DNA from: Bacteroidales bacterium
GTDB taxonomy: Bacteria; Bacteroidota; Bacteroidia; Bacteroidales; UBA4181
Length of the DNA: 7,094 nucleotides
Assembly (NCBI GenBank): GCA_031264715.1
Contig: JAISDP010000314.1
Location: forward strand, 1 to 7,094
Direction of reading: 5' to 3'
The position numbers were made by a program, and so were the translations under genes. The notes under the pieces are model-generated. The model ran no database searches. It was not told the DNA's origin and was given only the letters and a program-made list of their open reading frames with translations. The first letter of the stretch is position 1, and each line of letters begins with the position of its first letter. Shown piece by piece: positions 5,612 to 7,094 of the stretch.

Positions 5612-5644
5612 TATTGACTCTATTTATTTGATATTGACTTTATT
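5612..5644. repeat. Direct repeat with 20-nt period
   Basis: TATTGACTCTATT (5612-5624) and TATTGACTTTATT (5632-5644) match at 12 of 13 positions and start exactly 20 nt apart, close to two helical turns. They lie between the carboxyltransferase stop and the candidate promoter at 5541-5570. An activator site is possible, but chance in AT-rich DNA cannot be excluded. Confidence 0.4.
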
Positions 5645-5657
5645 ATCCAATCATCAA

Positions 5658-7094
5658 TTAAAATGGAGGTATCCCGTGTTTTTTCTTCGGGATATGCTGA
5701 TCCTTATTCACCGACACACTCAAAGCGTGCACTAACAACTGGCGAGTTTCGATGGGTTCGATCACTGAGTCGATATAGCCTTTGGAAGCGGCTACATACG
5801 GGTTGGCAAACTTTTCCCTGTATTCGTCCACCTTCTGTTTCCGCATCTTTTCGGGATCTTCGGCAGCCATAATTTCCTTGCGGAAAATGATGTTGGCGGC
5901 GCCTTCTGGTCCCATCACAGCAATTTCGGCAGCCGGCCATGCAAATACGTAGTCTGCGCGAAGGTGGCGCGAATTCATCGCAATGTATCCGCCGCCGTAT
6001 GCTTTGCGAAGGATTACCGAAATTTTCGGTACAGTGGCTTCACTGTATGCATACAATATTTTCGCTCCGTGACGGATCACGCCGGCATGTTCCTGGTCGA
6101 TACCGGGCAGGTATCCGGGCAGGTCGACGAAGGTAACCAGCGGGATGTCGAAAGCATCACAATAGCGGATGAAGCGGGCGATCTTGTCGGACGAATCCAC
6201 GTCTAACACGCCGGCAAGACACAGCGGTTGGTTGGCAACGAAGCCCGCCGTTTCGCCGTTGATGCGGCCGAAACCGATCACTGCGTTGGTCGCCCACAAT
6301 TCCTGAACTTCGAAGAAGTCGGAATCGTCAACTACTGCACGGATCACATCGCGTACATCGTAAGGTTGCTTGGGATCGGACGGTACAATTTTGTCGATTT
6401 TGTATTTGTACTTCGGATCTTTCGGTTTTTGGCGCGGAGCCTTTTCCGAATTATTCCACGGGATAAAGCTGAGCAGTTTCTTGATCTGCTCGAAACATTC
6501 GGCTTCGCTGTTGGCAAAAAAATGTGCGTTCCCTGTGATTTCACTATGCACGCGAGCGCCGCCGAGGTCTTCCATCGAAATTTCTTCACCGATCACAGTC
6601 TTAATGACTTCGGGGCCTGTGATGAACATCTTCGATATCTTATCTACGACAAAAACAAAGTCCGTCAGCGCGGGCGAATACACGGCGCCGCCGGCACAAG
6701 GGCCAAGGATGACGGAAATTTGCGGGATAACGCCCGAATTGATGGTGTTGCGGAAGAATATGTCGCCATATCCGGCCAACGAATTAACACCTTCCTGGAT
6801 GCGCGCTCCGCCCGAGTCATTGATCCCGATGATCGGCATACGCATTTTCAGTGCATGATCCATGATCTTGGTGATCTTACGGGCATGCATCGACCCTAGC
6901 GAACCGCCTGCTACCGTAAAATCCTGCGCATAGATACTGACCGGACGGTTGTTCACGGTTCCTGTACCGGTAATTACGCCGTCGCCATGCAGGGTAATTT
7001 TGTCCATGTCGAAATCACGGGCATCATGTTGCACAAACATATCGTATTCCTGGAACGAGTTCTCGTCAACGATAGAACGTACCCTGTCGCGGGC
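5658..7094 (-). CDS. Acyl-CoA carboxylase carboxyltransferase subunit (PccB/MmdA family), 5' end missing
   Basis: The frame is open through the right edge, showing 478 residues of a family usually 510-530 long, so roughly 35-50 N-terminal residues are missing. The first in-frame ATG (7040) is internal, because the residues before it (ARDRVRSIVDENSFQEYD) already match the family. The protein transfers CO2 between carboxybiotin and an acyl-CoA. The N-lobe has SGGARIQEGVNSLAGYGDIF and the oxyanion segment GPCAGGA (6704-6684). The C-lobe has DLPGYLPG, the second oxyanion segment RKAYGGGY (6008-5985) and AEIAVMGPEGAANIIF. The C-terminus KKHGIPPF resembles the KHGNIPL end of propionyl-CoA carboxylase beta subunits. 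The residue after GGGY is Ile, where characterised propionyl-CoA enzymes have Asp, so the exact acyl-CoA is uncertain. A downstream carrier gene supports a multi-subunit enzyme, either a carboxylase or a methylmalonyl-CoA decarboxylase. Confidence 0.93.
   Translation of the reverse strand, partial: ARDRVRSIVDENSFQEYDMFVQHDARDFDMDKITLHGDGVITGTGTVNNRPVSIYAQDFTVAGGSLGSMHARKITKIMDHALKMRMPIIGINDSGGARIQEGVNSLAGYGDIFFRNTINSGVIPQISVILGPCAGGAVYSPALTDFVFVVDKISKMFITGPEVIKTVIGEEISMEDLGGARVHSEITGNAHFFANSEAECFEQIKKLLSFIPWNNSEKAPRQKPKDPKYKYKIDKIVPSDPKQPYDVRDVIRAVVDDSDFFEVQELWATNAVIGFGRINGETAGFVANQPLCLAGVLDVDSSDKIARFIRYCDAFDIPLVTFVDLPGYLPGIDQEHAGVIRHGAKILYAYSEATVPKISVILRKAYGGGYIAMNSRHLRADYVFAWPAAEIAVMGPEGAANIIFRKEIMAAEDPEKMRKQKVDEYREKFANPYVAASKGYIDSVIEPIETRQLLVHALSVSVNKDQHIPKKKHGIPPF

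Noticed and set aside
6228..6899. A 223-codon plus-strand frame opposite the carboxyltransferase gene
   Set aside because: The minus-strand gene is unambiguous, and the antisense frame lacks a coherent domain.

Overview
This is the core translation and transcription locus of a Bacteroidota genome, most likely order Bacteroidales, and every gene lies on the minus strand. Three observations support the assignment. Start codons lack Shine-Dalgarno sequences and have A/T-rich leaders. Two promoters match the Bacteroidota form, TTG or TTTG followed after 18-19 nt by TAnnTTTG. No tRNA gene encodes its CCA end. The genus cannot be fixed from this window.

In transcription order (high to low coordinates) the window opens with an acyl-CoA carboxylase carboxyltransferase cut by the right edge (5658-7094). 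A 204-nt intergenic region follows, with a candidate promoter, a perfect inverted repeat over its -7 box and a 20-nt-period direct repeat. Next is a short stand-alone biotin carboxyl carrier protein (5127-5453) that ends at a strong intrinsic terminator (5066-5104). These two genes supply the carboxyltransferase and biotin-carrier parts of a propionyl- or acetyl-CoA carboxylase or methylmalonyl-CoA decarboxylase type enzyme. No biotin carboxylase is visible.

A consensus promoter (4924-4953) then starts the translation cluster: tRNA-Thr(TGT), a 183-nt AT-rich spacer with inverted repeats, tRNA-Tyr(GTA), tRNA-Gly(TCC), tRNA-Thr(GGT) and tuf (EF-Tu). This is the order of the Escherichia coli tufB operon. 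A 14-bp perfect hairpin follows tuf, then a small unrecognised gene for a two-helix membrane protein (2735-2983), tRNA-Trp(CCA), secE, nusG, rplK (L11), rplA (L1) and rplJ (L10). rplL and rpoBC are expected beyond the left edge.

Most of the window is conserved housekeeping sequence, and I see no mobile element, CRISPR array or evident new system. The parts worth a second look are the two-helix ORF between tuf and tRNA-Trp, the structured spacer inside the tRNA cluster, the repeat-rich promoter of the biotin-carrier gene, and an isoleucine at a position known to set acyl-CoA specificity in the carboxyltransferase.
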